The translations under genes and the position numbers were made by a program. DNA of 64,000 bases from Anaerobacillus sp. CMMVII (GTDB lineage: Bacteria > Bacillota > Bacilli > Bacillales > Anaerobacillaceae): assembly GCF_025377685.1 (NCBI RefSeq), contig NZ_JACEHK010000015.1, forward strand, positions 372,001 to 436,000, in the 5' to 3' direction. Positions 45,363 through 54,400 of the stretch are shown here, in pieces. The stretch's first letter is position 1, and every line of letters begins with the position of its first letter. The notes beneath the pieces are model-generated. The model was not told the DNA's origin. It saw only the letters and a list, made by a program, of their open reading frames with translations, and made no database searches.

Positions 45363-45523
45363 TATGTATTGCTGAATATTTTAGAATTTTATATTGATGG
45401 AGAAAGGTAGTATGTTGATGAGGTAGCTCCGATACGACAATTTCAAAGATGCACCAAATAAAATCACTAATAAAAAAACTAACAGGTTTATTTCAAAGGT
45501 GCAAACAAGCCACTCACAATCAA

Positions 45524-45567
45524 AAACACATGTGATTTCACAGCAGGAATCACATGTGTTTTTTTAT
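45524..45567. terminator. isolated hairpin with T run
   Basis: AACACATGTGATT pairs with AATCACATGTGTT around a ten-base loop, then seven T on the plus strand. There is no gene directly upstream; possibly left from a lost gene. Confidence 0.6.
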
Positions 45568-45995
45568 TGTTATATCAGTTTTTCATTACAAAATAGATTT
45601 GAAATCACAAAATAATTCACCTCCCCTTTCACATAGGTGGAAATAAATATTTCCTTCTTGTGATTTCGATGTGATTTCTATTTGCTATGTGTATTATCCA
45701 AAGGTACTTAAAATAAGTGGAGATTTTCCCCTTATGCTTCGGAATATAGCTTGGTTAGGGGGAAATAAGGGGAGGTTTTCCCTTTAATATAGCAAAATAA
45801 TCAAATTTTCATGTTTATTTAGTAAATAGCGGGAAATTTTCCTTCTATTTTAACTCTTTTCAGTGACGTTTCCTATTTAAGGGAAGTTTCTCCCCTTATT
45901 ATATCAACCCATGTTGTTGATTCCCTCATTGGTCCGAGTGGGGTCATGAATAATGAATAAGGAGTGATTAGCGTTCGATAAGCAAAAAGAAAAAC

Positions 45996-46021
45996 AATGG
46001 CACGAAGTCCTTCGTGCCATT
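45996..46021. other. perfect 12-bp hairpin in gene-free region
   Basis: AATGGCACGAAG-TC-CTTCGTGCCATT followed by TT. Bidirectional terminator-like, no gene attached. Confidence 0.55.
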
Positions 46022-46122
46022 TTAATATGCGAATTATACTGTGATTTCGGTTGTGAAAGTTGTGTGATTTAGCGAGTGTAATTGCCTGCGTTTTTCCGTT
46101 TTGCACCTCTTAAGTAAACCCG

Positions 46123-46158
46123 TTAAAAAAAACGGGTTTGGTATAATTGCCAAACCTG
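46123..46158 (-). terminator. terminator of the LacI-family gene
   Basis: On the minus strand CAGGTTTGG / CCAAACCCG around loop CAATTATA, then a run of T. Confidence 0.8.
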
Positions 46159-46178
46159 TTTTTTCATTTATATAAAAA

Positions 46179-47192
46179 CTATTCTTTTATGAGTTTTTCA
46201 TTTCTTCTTGGGGGAGCACACGAGTCGCTAATATTAATTTCGGGCTCTAATATTATCGCTTCATTAATTTCTTTCTCCTCAATAATATCAAGAATGGTTT
46301 CAGTTATTTTTTGAGCAATTCGATTTAGTGGAACACCCACTTTTGTAAATTGAACGTCAAGATTTTCTGTCTGAGGGATATTGTCGTAACTAATGATTGA
46401 AAGTCCACTAGGAACGTTAATATTCAGCTCTTGAGTAGCTCTAAGTATTCCTCTTGTTAAATCGTAGCTACCACTAATAATTGCAGTCACGTCTTCAGAG
46501 TCCTGAAACAAAGATTTAGCGCCTAAATATCCATCATATACATCTAGGCCCTTGGTTGGGATAACCATATTTGGCTGTATTGGAAGATTATTAGCTTCCA
46601 TAGCTTCTACATACCCAATATATTTTTCTTTTTGAAGTGGATCTTTTGTTGAGATTTCTCCAATATAACTAATATTTTTATGTCCTAAGCTTGTTAGATG
46701 TTCAACAGCTAACCCTACCGCCAGTCTTCTATTTACATCAATCGTAGGGTACTCTGAATTTGCATTTATTCCGTAGTAGAGAATTGGGACTGTTGAGTGG
46801 TACTTTTCTGCTTGACTTACATCACTTTCATTATCAGCAAAAACAACAACGGCATCAACTTGAAAACGATTAAACGTTGATATGGCTGAATCAATTTTAT
46901 TAATTGAGAGTAAGGTTGTATATGAATGATTTTCGAGCATGTCGTTTATTATCGTTATTAATGCTGAGGGAGCAACCCTTTCAACAGTAGGCCAAACAAC
47001 TCCGATCGTATATGACCTTTTTTGTACGAGACTTCTAGCGGCGATGTTAGGTACATAGCCTAATTCTTCGGCAATCTTTATGATTTTCTTTTTTGTGGGA
47101 TCTTTAACGAGAGGACTATTCCTTAAAGCCTTTGATACAGTTGAGTAACTAACCCCTGCATGTTTGGCAATATCTTTAATTGTTATGCTCAT
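46179..47192 (-). CDS. LacI-family transcriptional regulator of the pectin locus
   Basis: A 337-residue repressor. MSITIKDIAKHAGVSYSTVSKALRN is the helix-turn-helix and AARSLVQKRSYTIGVVWP starts the periplasmic-binding-protein-like sensor domain; ISYDNIPQTENLDVQFTKVGVP is the typical C-terminal region. Start ATG at 47192 follows TGGAGGAAT; the longer frame begins in the promoter. It is divergent from the 47436-50152 genes and probably represses them through the palindrome at 47250-47266. The effector would be a pectin-derived sugar, by inference. Confidence 0.87.
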   Translation of the reverse strand: MSITIKDIAKHAGVSYSTVSKALRNSPLVKDPTKKKIIKIAEELGYVPNIAARSLVQKRSYTIGVVWPTVERVAPSALITIINDMLENHSYTTLLSINKIDSAISTFNRFQVDAVVVFADNESDVSQAEKYHSTVPILYYGINANSEYPTIDVNRRLAVGLAVEHLTSLGHKNISYIGEISTKDPLQKEKYIGYVEAMEANNLPIQPNMVIPTKGLDVYDGYLGAKSLFQDSEDVTAIISGSYDLTRGILRATQELNINVPSGLSIISYDNIPQTENLDVQFTKVGVPLNRIAQKITETILDIIEEKEINEAIILEPEINISDSCAPPRRNEKLIKE

Positions 47193-47249
47193 TTTAATTC
47201 CTCCATAAATAAGGGACATATACATAAATAATAGAGTATTTATTTGATT

Positions 47250-47266
47250 TTTACAACGTTGTTAAA
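47250..47266. promoter_or_regulatory. LacI-type operator TTTACAACGTTGTTAAA
   Basis: Nearly perfect palindrome centred on the CG step, in the space between the divergent LacI-family gene and the 47436 operon. Autoregulation and control of the pectin genes are likely. Confidence 0.65.
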
Positions 47267-47435
47267 AGAAAATGTTTTGTACTCATAGATCAACTAACAA
47301 TCCAGACACTTTGTCATAATCAATTTGTTAGAACTTTCATTTGGTTGTTATTTCTGTAGTACAGATTATTTCTATTATATGAATTCTACCATATGATAGG
47401 AGCAGGCTTCACAATTAGGGAGGATTGAGGAATAG

Positions 47436-48563
47436 ATGGAATTGCCAATAAGTGAAAAGAAAGCGCTTTTAAAACCATTGGAGGATCTTTTTAATGACTT
47501 TTTTCCTTGGTTAGCTGGTCAGTATGATCATGAAAATGGCGGCTTTTATTATGCAAAAAGTTCTAGGGAACTGCAAAACATTGAACCAGATATTGAATCT
47601 AGTGCCCAAGCATTAAATATCCTTGAGCGCTATCATCTAATTGAACTTATGCCTGAGGAGATGAAACGCAAGTTAATAACCTTTTTTCAACAAAAACAAG
47701 ACATGAATACGGGTTATTTTCTAGACCGGAATCCAAACATGGTTGATGATGAAGTAATGGTAGCCAGAGCAATTGGTTACAGCACGAACAGGCTAGCGAA
47801 ATTTGGTGCAAAACCACTTTACCCGCTTCCGAGTAAGGATAACTCAGCACCTGATTATATGGAGTCAATCGCATCATACCGCCAATGGTTAGAAAGCATT
47901 GATTTACGAAATAGTTGGAGAGGCTGTGACCGCTTAGGTGTGTCAGCTATATATTTAGCAGAGTTACCTAAAGGTATCCGTGAAGAGTATTTAAATACAG
48001 CCCTAGAATTTTTTAAAGAAATCCAAGACCCTGAGACAGGATTATGGGGTGAGGGGTCAATGTATGTGCGAATTTCTGGTACATTTAAATTGCATACATT
48101 TTATAGTCGTTTTCAAAAGCCTCTACCTAGAAGTGAAAAAATCTATGAAAGTATCATTCAATGCTTAAAATCAGAGGTCGCAACTGATATGTGTTACATT
48201 AGAAATTCTATAAATCTATTAGATTATATGGAAGTAGAAATTTCAGATTCAGATTTAACCACTATTATTGAAATTACAACAGCTAATATACGAAAGCTAA
48301 AGCGTGAGGATGGTGGATTCTCAAGAGAGATTGCTAACTCACCTTCTGCACCCAATGTCGCTCAGGTGAAAAAAGGGGATTATTATCCTGATATGCCTGT
48401 GGCGGTTCGTTTAAGTCAAGGGCTGTTTGAAGGAGATATGAATGCCTCCACTCAAGCTGTATTAATCCACCGTCTATGTTATCGTTTAGCAAATCTAGAT
48501 TTTGACTATCAACATCCAGATTTTGAACAGTTCTATAAGATGGTCGATGCATTGAGGGGTTAG
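47436..48563 (+). CDS. alpha/alpha-toroid protein of the pectin locus
   Basis: A 375-residue cytoplasmic protein with no signal peptide. Repeats such as DHENGGFYYAKSS, PETGLWGEGSMY and LKREDGGFSREIAN recur about every 60 residues, each with a glycine-rich turn between helices, as in six-hairpin glycosidases, lyases and terpenoid cyclase-like toroids. No conserved catalytic Asp pair can be pinned down by eye, so hydrolase, lyase or non-enzymatic roles remain. It is the first gene after the LacI operator, 4 bases before the MFS gene. Confidence 0.65.
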   Translation: MELPISEKKALLKPLEDLFNDFFPWLAGQYDHENGGFYYAKSSRELQNIEPDIESSAQALNILERYHLIELMPEEMKRKLITFFQQKQDMNTGYFLDRNPNMVDDEVMVARAIGYSTNRLAKFGAKPLYPLPSKDNSAPDYMESIASYRQWLESIDLRNSWRGCDRLGVSAIYLAELPKGIREEYLNTALEFFKEIQDPETGLWGEGSMYVRISGTFKLHTFYSRFQKPLPRSEKIYESIIQCLKSEVATDMCYIRNSINLLDYMEVEISDSDLTTIIEITTANIRKLKREDGGFSREIANSPSAPNVAQVKKGDYYPDMPVAVRLSQGLFEGDMNASTQAVLIHRLCYRLANLDFDYQHPDFEQFYKMVDALRG

Positions 48564-48567
48564 AGTA

Positions 48568-49806
48568 ATGAAATGGTTTCGTGTCCAAAAGGAAAAAAGG
48601 TTATCACGACAAGCGATAATAACCCTAACGAATCACGGGATATTTCAGTTTGGAAATTCATTATCGGTTATTTTTGTTAACTTGTACTTATGGAGATTAA
48701 CCAATGACCTATGGATTAATGGTGCCTATAATTTAATTACGTTATTGTCTGCGCCAATCGCAACGATTTTGATTGGTAAAATTGCAAAACAAAAAGATCG
48801 TTTAATTATTTACCGCTCAGGTATCTTTTTAACGGCTATTTTCTACTTAGCCATTTTTCTAGCGATGGAGAGAATGGTAGAGTACTTTTATTTATTTGCC
48901 TTATTAAAAGGTGTTTCTACCTCCTTTTATTGGTTAGGTCATTTTACATTAATGTATGATTTTTCTAATAACAATAATCGCCACAGGTACCTAGGTTGGA
49001 ATATGATCGTCAATAATATTGCCCAACTAACAGGGCCGGCACTAGCGGGGATCATTATCGGTATATATACTGACTTAACAGGCTATTCAATTGTTTTTGG
49101 TTTAGCATTTGTGATGTTTTTGACTGCTTCCATCGGTAGTTTAAGAATGGAAAAGGCACCAACACATCATAAAACATACTATCTCAAATATACTTTTCAA
49201 ATGCTTAGGAAATATAAGCAATTTTCTCGTTCCTTAACTGGTTGGTACATTATCGGACTTCCTCAAGGGATTATGATGTATATCCCGGCAATCTTATTGT
49301 TTACTGTTTTTGAGAAAGAACAAATCATTGGCTTTATGAATGTATTTTTCTTTAGTTTAACCATTATTTGTAGCTACTTAATTTCTCGTTACGCTTCTAT
49401 TCAGAAAACAGGGATGTATATGTTATTGGCTGCTATAGGCTTTTCCATAGCCTCATCATTGCTTTTGTGGGGAATAAATATGTGGACAGTTGTGATATTC
49501 ATGATTATTTACCATATCTTTAATCCACTGCATTCAAACACTTACACAGCGCACTATTATCAAATGATGGATGAGCTTCCATTAAACAAAAATTTCCGAA
49601 TTGAATCGATTGTGGTTAGAGAAACTGCGATTAATTTAGGTAGAGCAACTAGCGTTATCATCGTCATGCTTTCGATACAAAATGTAGATGCGGGCTTTTT
49701 GCCTTGGTTATTGTTTTTCATGGCACTTATGCAATTTTTCTTGCAATGGGCTGTTAAAAAAGTGGCAGAACCTTCAAATCTAGCAAAACTAAAACAAGCA
49801 CAATAA
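48568..49806 (+). CDS. major facilitator superfamily transporter
   Basis: A 412-residue protein with about 12 membrane segments, e.g. LITLLSAPIATILIGKIAK, AIFYLAIFLAMERMVEYFY, LTGPALAGIIIGIYTDLTG and WTVVIFMIIYHIF. The RYLGWNMIVNNIAQLTGPA stretch resembles MFS carriers seen next to carbohydrate genes. Probable role: uptake or efflux of a sugar or uronate. ATG start, tightly behind the toroid gene (its ribosome-binding site GGGTTAGAG overlaps the upstream stop). Confidence 0.75.
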   Translation: MKWFRVQKEKRLSRQAIITLTNHGIFQFGNSLSVIFVNLYLWRLTNDLWINGAYNLITLLSAPIATILIGKIAKQKDRLIIYRSGIFLTAIFYLAIFLAMERMVEYFYLFALLKGVSTSFYWLGHFTLMYDFSNNNNRHRYLGWNMIVNNIAQLTGPALAGIIIGIYTDLTGYSIVFGLAFVMFLTASIGSLRMEKAPTHHKTYYLKYTFQMLRKYKQFSRSLTGWYIIGLPQGIMMYIPAILLFTVFEKEQIIGFMNVFFFSLTIICSYLISRYASIQKTGMYMLLAAIGFSIASSLLLWGINMWTVVIFMIIYHIFNPLHSNTYTAHYYQMMDELPLNKNFRIESIVVRETAINLGRATSVIIVMLSIQNVDAGFLPWLLFFMALMQFFLQWAVKKVAEPSNLAKLKQAQ

Positions 49807-49837
49807 ATAACATAGAGTAAAGTGGAGGGATAAAACT

Positions 49838-50152
49838 ATGAGTTCAATTGGAAAATGGGAAAATGCAGAACCCGGGGTAACTCGGAAGATCTTTGAGCCA
49901 GGGAAGTCATTAATGATGATGGAGGTTCACTTCGAGATAGGCGCAGAGGGGTATGAACACAGTCATCCACATGAACAGCTAACGTATTGTATTCAAGGTA
50001 AATTGGAATTTCAGATTGAAGGAAAATCGCATATTATCACAGCAGGTGAAACGCTAGTCATTCCAAGCAATGCGAAACACGGGGCAAAGGCTCTTGAAAA
50101 ATCAATCATTGTCGATATTTTCACTCCACTTCGAGAAGATCTATTAAAATAA
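49838..50152 (+). CDS. kdgF: KdgF-like cupin, unsaturated uronate-linearising
   Basis: A 104-residue single-domain cupin. Metal ligands are in EHSHPHEQLTYCI (two His and Glu) and HGAK; LMMMEVHFEIGAEGY and VDIFTPLREDLL are the family ends. KdgF opens 4,5-unsaturated uronate monomers to 5-keto-4-deoxyuronate after pectate or alginate lyase action. This fits the PL9 lyase further downstream. RBS AGTGGAGGG. Confidence 0.82.
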   Translation: MSSIGKWENAEPGVTRKIFEPGKSLMMMEVHFEIGAEGYEHSHPHEQLTYCIQGKLEFQIEGKSHIITAGETLVIPSNAKHGAKALEKSIIVDIFTPLREDLLK

Positions 50153-50178
50153 GAAACTATAGAAAAGAGGTTGGGAAA

Positions 50179-51021
50179 ATGTCGGTCGGTGTATTAGCTC
50201 ATTTATGTGGAAAATCCAATTACAAAGAGGTAGCTAAAAATGTAGGTTCCTACGGTTTTAGTCACGTTCAGCTAGCTCTATGGAAAGCATTTGATGACAT
50301 AGACTATACGAAACCTGGAAAGTTAAGTCCTGGTTTAGCGAAGTTAATTAGAGATGAGTTTCAAAAGTATGGAGTCTCTATTTCTGTCTTAGGGTGCTAT
50401 CTTCATTTATTTGATCGAAATGAAGAACAACGTAGAAGGAATATTGAAAGATTTAAAGAAATTTTACGTCATGCTAAGTTTTTTGGGACAGCAACTGTTG
50501 CGGTCGAAGTAGGGAAACTTCCAAATAATGATTTTACAGATCAGGATTGGCTCAATTTAAAGGAAACTCTTAATGAACTAGTGGAAGAAGCCCAAAAGTG
50601 GGGGATCTTCATTGGAATAGAGGCTGCGGAGCATCATATGGTTGATAATGCTGTAAAGCTAAAACAATTGTTAGATGAGGTTCCTTCTTCAAATATCGGA
50701 GTCGTTCTAGATCCTGGAAACCTTATTACAATAGAAAATATCGCTAATCAAGATGAAGTAATTGAAGAGATGTTTCATTTACTGGGAAATAAAGTTGTCG
50801 CTTTTCAAGCAAAAGATTGTTTAGTTACTGATACAAATACAATGATCTGGACTCCAATTGGCAAGGGTCAACTAAATTACGAATTAATATTTAAGAAATT
50901 GTTTGAATACAAGCCATACGTAGATATAATTCTTGATACAGTAAAACCAGAAAATATGGCGGAAACGAAACAATACATTGAGAGTATGTTAACAGAAGTT
51001 GCAAGCTTATCAGTAAAATAA
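50179..51021 (+). CDS. sugar phosphate isomerase/epimerase (xylose isomerase-like TIM barrel)
   Basis: A 280-residue TIM barrel. Metal-site residues are seen in VAVEVGKLPN (Glu), IGIEAAEHHMV (Glu, His), VVLDPGNL (Asp) and AFQAKDCLV (Lys/Asp). Family members act on uronates, tagaturonate, hydroxypyruvate or keto-sugars. Substrate here is most likely a uronate-derived keto sugar given KdgF next door, by inference. Ends just before a terminator. Confidence 0.75.
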   Translation: MSVGVLAHLCGKSNYKEVAKNVGSYGFSHVQLALWKAFDDIDYTKPGKLSPGLAKLIRDEFQKYGVSISVLGCYLHLFDRNEEQRRRNIERFKEILRHAKFFGTATVAVEVGKLPNNDFTDQDWLNLKETLNELVEEAQKWGIFIGIEAAEHHMVDNAVKLKQLLDEVPSSNIGVVLDPGNLITIENIANQDEVIEEMFHLLGNKVVAFQAKDCLVTDTNTMIWTPIGKGQLNYELIFKKLFEYKPYVDIILDTVKPENMAETKQYIESMLTEVASLSVK

Positions 51022-51026
51022 GTGAA

Positions 51027-51068
51027 AAGGAAGCTTCTTGTCATAGTAGACAGGAAGCCTTTTTTTTA
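51027..51068 (+). terminator. terminator after the TIM-barrel isomerase gene
   Basis: GCTTCTTGTC pairs with GACAGGAAGC around ATAGTA (outer AAGG/CCTT adds more), then eight T. Confidence 0.9.
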
Positions 51069-51218
51069 TAATCTTTTAATAGTTCGAATAATCATTTTTC
51101 TTTTTTTCATAGGATGAAAACGTGGTGTTATCACACACCTGAGTAAATGATTATAGTGTTATTTGTTAAGTGGTACTTATAATTATCAAGAACAAAACTT
51201 TAATTTCTATTTAGTTGA

Positions 51219-51334
51219 GTGAATTTCATAATTACCTTAAAAGAGCTATATCAATCTAAATTAGTTGCGAATGGTTTATACGCAACTACATTTAGGTCTT
51301 AATAGCGAAAATAATGAATTATGAAATTCATTAA
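51219..51334. repeat. TIR-type repeat, family 4, copy 2
   Basis: TGAATTTCATAATT and AATTATGAAATTCA are perfect 14-base terminal inverted repeats. The centre has the hairpin TAGTTGCG...CGCAACTA. It lies in front of the PL9 lyase gene. Confidence 0.85.
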
Positions 51335-51457
51335 GTTGTTGAGGTTTAAATTATCTAAATCTCTCTAGTGATTTGGTTTGTATCGGTCATAGCTCGTCGA
51401 CTTTACGAGTGACAATACTATCAAAACTATTTGGAGGGGGGATTCATTTACTGTTAG

Positions 51458-51472
51458 TTGTAAGCGTTAACA
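51458..51472. promoter_or_regulatory. cre/LacI-type operator before the PL9 lyase
   Basis: TTGTAAGCGTTAACA fits the cre consensus WTGNAANCGNWNNCW at every position and lies just before the ribosome-binding site (AAGGAGG at 51479), so CcpA or the local LacI-family repressor could block elongation here. Confidence 0.7.
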
Positions 51473-51494
51473 AATTTAAGGAGGTATATTTACT

Positions 51495-54400
51495 TTGAAA
51501 CAAAGAAGATGGCTCTCACTTACTTTAATCTTTTTATTAATGTTTTCATCTCTAAATTTAACAACGTTGGCATTTGCTGAAACAGTTCAACAAGATCCTT
51601 TTGAAGGCATGATTAATATTTCGAGTGACTGGCAAGGAAGTGTATTTGGTGATAATGGTGGACAGGGTAATATCACTAAAGAAAACTTTGAAATCACAGA
51701 AAATGAAAATGAAACTGTAATCTTAAGAAGTTCTAATAATAGAGGGAAAATCGCGAGCAGTTCAGAAGGAATAGCTTACTATTTTAAGGATGTTCCTCTT
51801 GATGGGAATTTTGAACTAACAGCCACTGCACATGTAGATGCATGGACAGCTAATAATCAAGTAGCTTTTGGTTTAATGCTTCGCGAAAACATCTTAGTAA
51901 ATACAAATATGGGCACATTTACCGGAGATTATGTAGCTGTCGGTGCTCTAGATCAAGTAATCAAAGGTTTTTATAAATCCGAAGCTACAGGTCTTGCAAA
52001 AAACGATTGGTTATTTGAGGAAGCTGTCGTTCCAGCAGCTGAAACAGAATACCAGTTAAGTATTCAGAAAACAGGAAATCTATTTATCTTAAAAGTCGGT
52101 GACGAAGAACAGTTGATCGAAAACTTCACAGGTGACATCAACTATGCAGGTCTATTTACATCAAGAAACACAACCGTAACATTCAGCAACGTAAAGTTAG
52201 CAATTGAAGGACAAATTGAACTAGGTGATTGGGAGTTCAGTGCGTTTGGTGATAATACAAATACAACAAATAATCCACCGAGAAATCCAGAACCAACATT
52301 AAATCAGGATGGTTCAGTAACATTGTTAGCTACTGGAGGTAAAGTATCAAATACTACTGATGGGATCTCTTTCTATTATAAAGAAGTACCAGCAGGCGTG
52401 AATTTTGAGATTACCACTAAAGCTACAGTAAATAGTTTTAATAGTACGAGTGGGATCAGTACTCCAAACCAAAAATCATTTGGTTTAATGCTAAGAGATG
52501 AAATTGGAACGCATGCAAGTACAGGTGGCCATATCTCTCGTTATGTAGCGGTTGGTGCACTAGATACAGTTATGAAAGGTTTTTACAAGACTGATAGTAA
52601 TGTACAAGCCGGAAATATGACAAAACTTGAACCATTTGCAGATGTAGTAATGCCAGCTGCCGGTCAAGAATACGATTTATCAATTAGAAAAGCTGGAGAT
52701 ACGTTTGTAGTAACAACAAATGGTCAAAGTGAAACCTTTTCTGCAGTAGACTTATTTAAAGATGAAGTTTTCGTAGGTTTCTACGTAGCACGAGATGCAG
52801 ATGTTACCTTTAGTAACTTCGAAATCCAAGTGGATGCACGAAAAGTAAGTGAATTAAAGGTAGATACGTCCGAAATGGACACTGAATTTTTGTTAGGGCA
52901 AAACTTAAACTTAGATGGTTTAAAAGTAACAGCAGTGTTTTCAGATGGTACTGAACAGGTATTATCTGATTCTGATTATATTGTTACTGGGTTTGATAGC
53001 AGTGTAGTTGGAACAAATACCATAACAATTAATTATAATGGGGTAACGAGAACGATTGAATTAGAGATTTTATCGTTATCAGTTACCGAATTAGAGATTA
53101 AATATTTCCCTGCAAAAACAGTCTACTATAAAGGCGATAAATTTGATCCTACAGGAATTGTCATTGTAGCAAACTATGAAGACGGATACAAATTTGCTGA
53201 TCTCTCAAGTGATCAATATACGTTTTCAATTAGTAACCTTGATGGTGAAGGATATGAATTCTTAGAAGCAGGGATTGTAGAAGTTACTATTTCCTCAAAT
53301 GAAACACCAGAAACAACTACAGCCTTCAATGTTACTGTTAAAGATGCTGATCTAACTCAACTAGACATTAGACAATTACCAGTAAAAATGCTTTATTTTA
53401 TTGGTGACGAATTGGACCTAGCTGGTATTAATGTTTATGCAAGCTATGATGATAATTCTAGTGTAAGGCTGTTGCCTAATGAATACGAGGTTTCTGGGTT
53501 TGATTCTGAAAATCCAGGGACAAAAGAAATTACTCTTACACACAAAAGTAAGGAAGTAACATTCTCAGTTAGTGTAAAGATTAAAGAGGTAACAAACATT
53601 GAGGTTGCGGACTACCCGCAGACAACTTTTGTTGTTGGTGAAGAGTTTAATGTTGATGGCTTAGTGATTTCAAAAGTATATGATAATGGTGATAGAGAAG
53701 TATTGGCTTTTGGAGAATATACGATCAACTCAGCTAGTTTTGATCTTTCAGCTGCAGGAATATATGATATTGAAATCGTACCAAACAATCTTGAAATTGA
53801 ATCTATTATTTACCAAGTAACTGTAAGAGAAGAAGTGGAAGTAGAATGGAAGAAGATGAGATTTGGTCAATCTACTTCAAATGCAAATAACTATGTAGAA
53901 GTTTTAGAAGATGGAACAATTAAAGTTGTCGCACTTGAAGGTGGTGGAAAAATCACTGGTGATCATGACGGTATCGCATTTTACTATACCGAGATTGATG
54001 CAAATGAAGATAACTTTGTTTTATCAGCAGATATTCATGTAATCACTTATGCGAAAACTCCTCATGATGGACAAGAATCTTTCGGTATTATGGCAAGAGA
54101 TGCAATAAACCCAGTTCAAGATGCAAGTGTATTTGCTTCGAATATTGCCGCAGTAGGTGGATTTAGCGGTGGGACAAGAGATGCAAATGGTACGCAAGCA
54201 TTTGTGCGAACCGGGGTACTAGCTTCTGATGGTGAAGGTAGCCAAGGAATTCAGAAAAAGATGTTAAAAAATGAAAGACCGACTACAGCTAATACAACAG
54301 AAAATTATCGCTTAACATTAGCAAAAACAAATAGTGGTTATACGGGAATGTTAAATGATGGCGAAGAGGCTATTTTCTTTGAGCCAGATTTACTAAATGT

